Origin: Cystobacter fuscus
Lineage (GTDB): Bacteria > Myxococcota > Myxococcia > Myxococcales > Myxococcaceae
DNA length: 64,000 bases
Assembly (NCBI RefSeq): GCF_002305875.1
Contig: NZ_CP022098.1
Location: 10,354,001 to 10,418,000 of the forward strand
Direction of reading: 5' to 3'
Shown here: piece after piece, positions 61,116-64,000 of the stretch
Layout: the number at the start of each line of letters is the position of its first letter
Position numbering within the stretch: the stretch's first letter is position 1
Program-made: the position numbers and the translations under genes
Notes under the pieces: model-generated
The model's input: the letters and a program-made list of their open reading frames with translations, nothing else
Database searches by the model: none
What the model was told of the DNA's origin: nothing

Positions 61116-61196
61116 CACGGCTCTCAGGAGGGCTGGCCCGAGACGCGTTGCCAGACTCCTGAGCTTCATGCCTGATTCCCTGAGCAGCCTGACGAT

Positions 61197-61319
61197 TCAC
61201 GAGCGGAGTCTCTCGAGCTTCTGCGCGGCCTCGTCGATCAGGGCCGCCACATCGAGGACGATCTTCTTGTCGGCGCCGGCCGAGAGCGTGTCGAACAGCA
61301 CGCTCTTCAAGTCGTGCAT
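61197..61319 (-). CDS. possible 40-residue protein or remnant
   Basis: MHDLKSVLFDTLSAGADKKI continues VLDVAALIDEAAQKLERLRS. The sequence is helix-like with normal codon bias, but the ATG lacks a ribosome-binding site and the frame stays open upstream, so it may be the C-terminal piece of a lost gene. Confidence 0.3.
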   Translation of the reverse strand: MHDLKSVLFDTLSAGADKKIVLDVAALIDEAAQKLERLRS

Positions 61320-61365
61320 GGCGCGCCGGACCGGGGCGGCGGTGGAACCCAGGCCCCGCCTTCGA

Positions 61366-61381
61366 TGTACACGGGTGTTTA
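61366..61381. promoter_or_regulatory. imperfect TetR-type operator copy
   Basis: TGTACAC-GG-GTGTTTA, five of seven arm pairs, 46 bp upstream of the perfect site. Confidence 0.4.
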
Positions 61382-61411
61382 CTTACGACAGCACTTGGGT
61401 TATGTCCGTGA

Positions 61412-61429
61412 TGTACACAGCCGTGTACA
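61412..61429. promoter_or_regulatory. TetR-type operator of the monooxygenase gene
   Basis: TGTACAC-AGCC-GTGTACA, perfect seven-base arms, 36 bp before the ATG. Size and position suit a TetR-type repressor; no such gene is in the window. Confidence 0.55.
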
Positions 61430-61465
61430 TGTGCCGCGGCCGTCTGGCCGAAAGGAAGTGCGCGA

Positions 61466-63280
<1,815 letters not shown>

Positions 63281-63337
63281 TGCCGCGATTCCTCCCCACA
63301 TCGATCGGTTCGTATCCGCACCCGTGAGAACACAACC

Positions 63338-64000
63338 ATGAAGGTCCAGAACAAGATCATCGTCGTGACCGGCGGCGGAAACGGCATGGGCAGGGAGCTC
63401 GTCCTCGCTCTTCTGTCGAAGGGCGCGAGCGTCGCCGCCGTGGACATCAACGCCTCTGCCCTCGAGGAGACCGCCGCGCTGGCGGGGATGAACCGAGCCA
63501 ACCTGGCCACCTACACCGTGAACATCACGGACCGGGCCCTGGTGGAGTCGCTCCCGGAGCAGGTCATCTCCCGCTTCGGGGCTGTCGACGGCATCATCAA
63601 CAACGCGGGCGTCATTCAACCCTTCGTCAAGCTGAAGGACCTCGACTACGCGGCGATCGACCGGGTGATGAACGTCAACCTGTTCGGAACGCTCTACATG
63701 ACCAAGGCGTTCCTGCCCCACCTGCTCGCACGCCCGGAGGCGCACATCACGAACATCTCCAGCATGGGGGGCTTCCTGCCCGTGCCGGGACAGACCATCT
63801 ACGGAGCGGCCAAGGCGGCCGTCAAACTGCTGACGGAGGGTTTGAACTCGGAGCTGCTGGGGACGAACGTGCGCGTCACGGTGGTCTTCCCAGGAGCCAT
63901 TGGCACGAACATCGCGGCGAACTCGGGGGTGGTGATGAATAGCATGCAGGTGAAGGGCGGGGAGACGTCCTTCAAGATGCTGGCCCCAGCCAAGGCCGCG
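63338..64000 (+). CDS. SDR-family dehydrogenase, 3' end outside the window
   Basis: At least 221 residues before the edge. VTGGGNGMGRELVLALL (TGxxxGxG), IINNAGVIQPF, ITNISSMGGFLPV (Ser) and TIYGAAKAAVKLL (YxxxK), then VFPGAIGTNIA. Classical SDR, likely acting with the adjacent monooxygenase on the same alcohol/ketone. The final residues are cut off. Confidence 0.9.
   Translation, partial: MKVQNKIIVVTGGGNGMGRELVLALLSKGASVAAVDINASALEETAALAGMNRANLATYTVNITDRALVESLPEQVISRFGAVDGIINNAGVIQPFVKLKDLDYAAIDRVMNVNLFGTLYMTKAFLPHLLARPEAHITNISSMGGFLPVPGQTIYGAAKAAVKLLTEGLNSELLGTNVRVTVVFPGAIGTNIAANSGVVMNSMQVKGGETSFKMLAPAKAA

Larger units (their letters stand above)
61116..61465. other. upstream region of the monooxygenase gene
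   Basis: 350 bp between the MarR stop and the Baeyer-Villiger gene. It holds a possible 40-codon minus-strand frame (61197-61319) and two TetR-type palindromes (61366-61381, 61412-61429), listed separately. No other gene was found. Confidence 0.6.

Overview
The window is high-GC DNA that reads as a myxobacterial chromosome, most likely from the Cystobacter/Archangium branch. Evidence for this includes Ser/Thr kinases fused to PEGA domains, an FHA-domain sigma-54 activator, Cys-rich lipoproteins, a SitA5-type AHH toxin with an Imm11 immunity protein, a kinase-associated tail protein, a microviridin-like precursor and many lipoboxes. No tRNA, rRNA, CRISPR array, phage or transposase gene was seen.

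Region 1 (1-14.6 kb) is mostly housekeeping: an M48 lipoprotein protease, a BrkB-type membrane protein, a DMT exporter, queG, a cobalamin adenosyltransferase, thyA-folA with a 4-bp overlap, a cytochrome c/FTR1 iron permease, an HD phosphohydrolase/Nudix-metallo-beta-lactamase pair, and an ATP-grasp/GNAT/transglutaminase operon.

Region 2 (14.6-30.4 kb) is an accessory patchwork of small, AT-richer genes, duplications and remnants. A unit of TM lipoprotein, ~275-aa partner and antisense kinase-tail gene appears twice, once intact and once decayed. Two paralogous ~190-aa proteins (14.7 and 29.1 kb) resemble immunity proteins. A SitA5-like AHH toxin/Imm11 pair lies at 21.8-23.7 kb. A block of ADP-ribosylglycohydrolase, a quinone-oxidoreductase-like enzyme with a divergent LysR gene, and a VOC protein sits inside it. 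At 29.7-30.4 kb lie an intact two-core microviridin-type precursor and the decayed remains of its ATP-grasp maturase.

Region 3 (30.7-49.7 kb) holds a SCO protein, a tandem cNMP-binding protein behind a perfect CRP-type palindrome, a compact operon of B12-binding radical SAM enzyme, Cys/Met-type PLP enzyme and DMT exporter (candidate small-molecule pathway), a ricin-lectin/CXXCH lipoprotein, a DUF255 thioredoxin-like protein, PPK2, an AAA ATPase, an SDR, an XRE regulator, an SF1 helicase and an Imm11 gene broken by one in-frame stop.

Region 4 (49.7-57.4 kb) is a minus-strand signalling block: small lipoprotein, Ser/Thr kinase, FHA sigma-54 activator, PEGA kinase, TPR-PEGA protein, Cys-rich lipoprotein, then a further lipoprotein. 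The first and last genes share a sigma-54 promoter inside a 41-bp identical sequence. Each promoter is preceded by two 18-bp TGTAGG-type palindromes with identical 32-bp and 55-bp spacings. This looks like a complete autoregulated circuit and is the most striking signal in the window.

Region 5 (57.5-64 kb) holds an HSL-type esterase and a beta-propeller protein, divergent from a Coq4-like protein and a MarR regulator around a perfect operator-like palindrome, then a Baeyer-Villiger monooxygenase behind TetR-type palindromes and a truncated SDR at the window edge.
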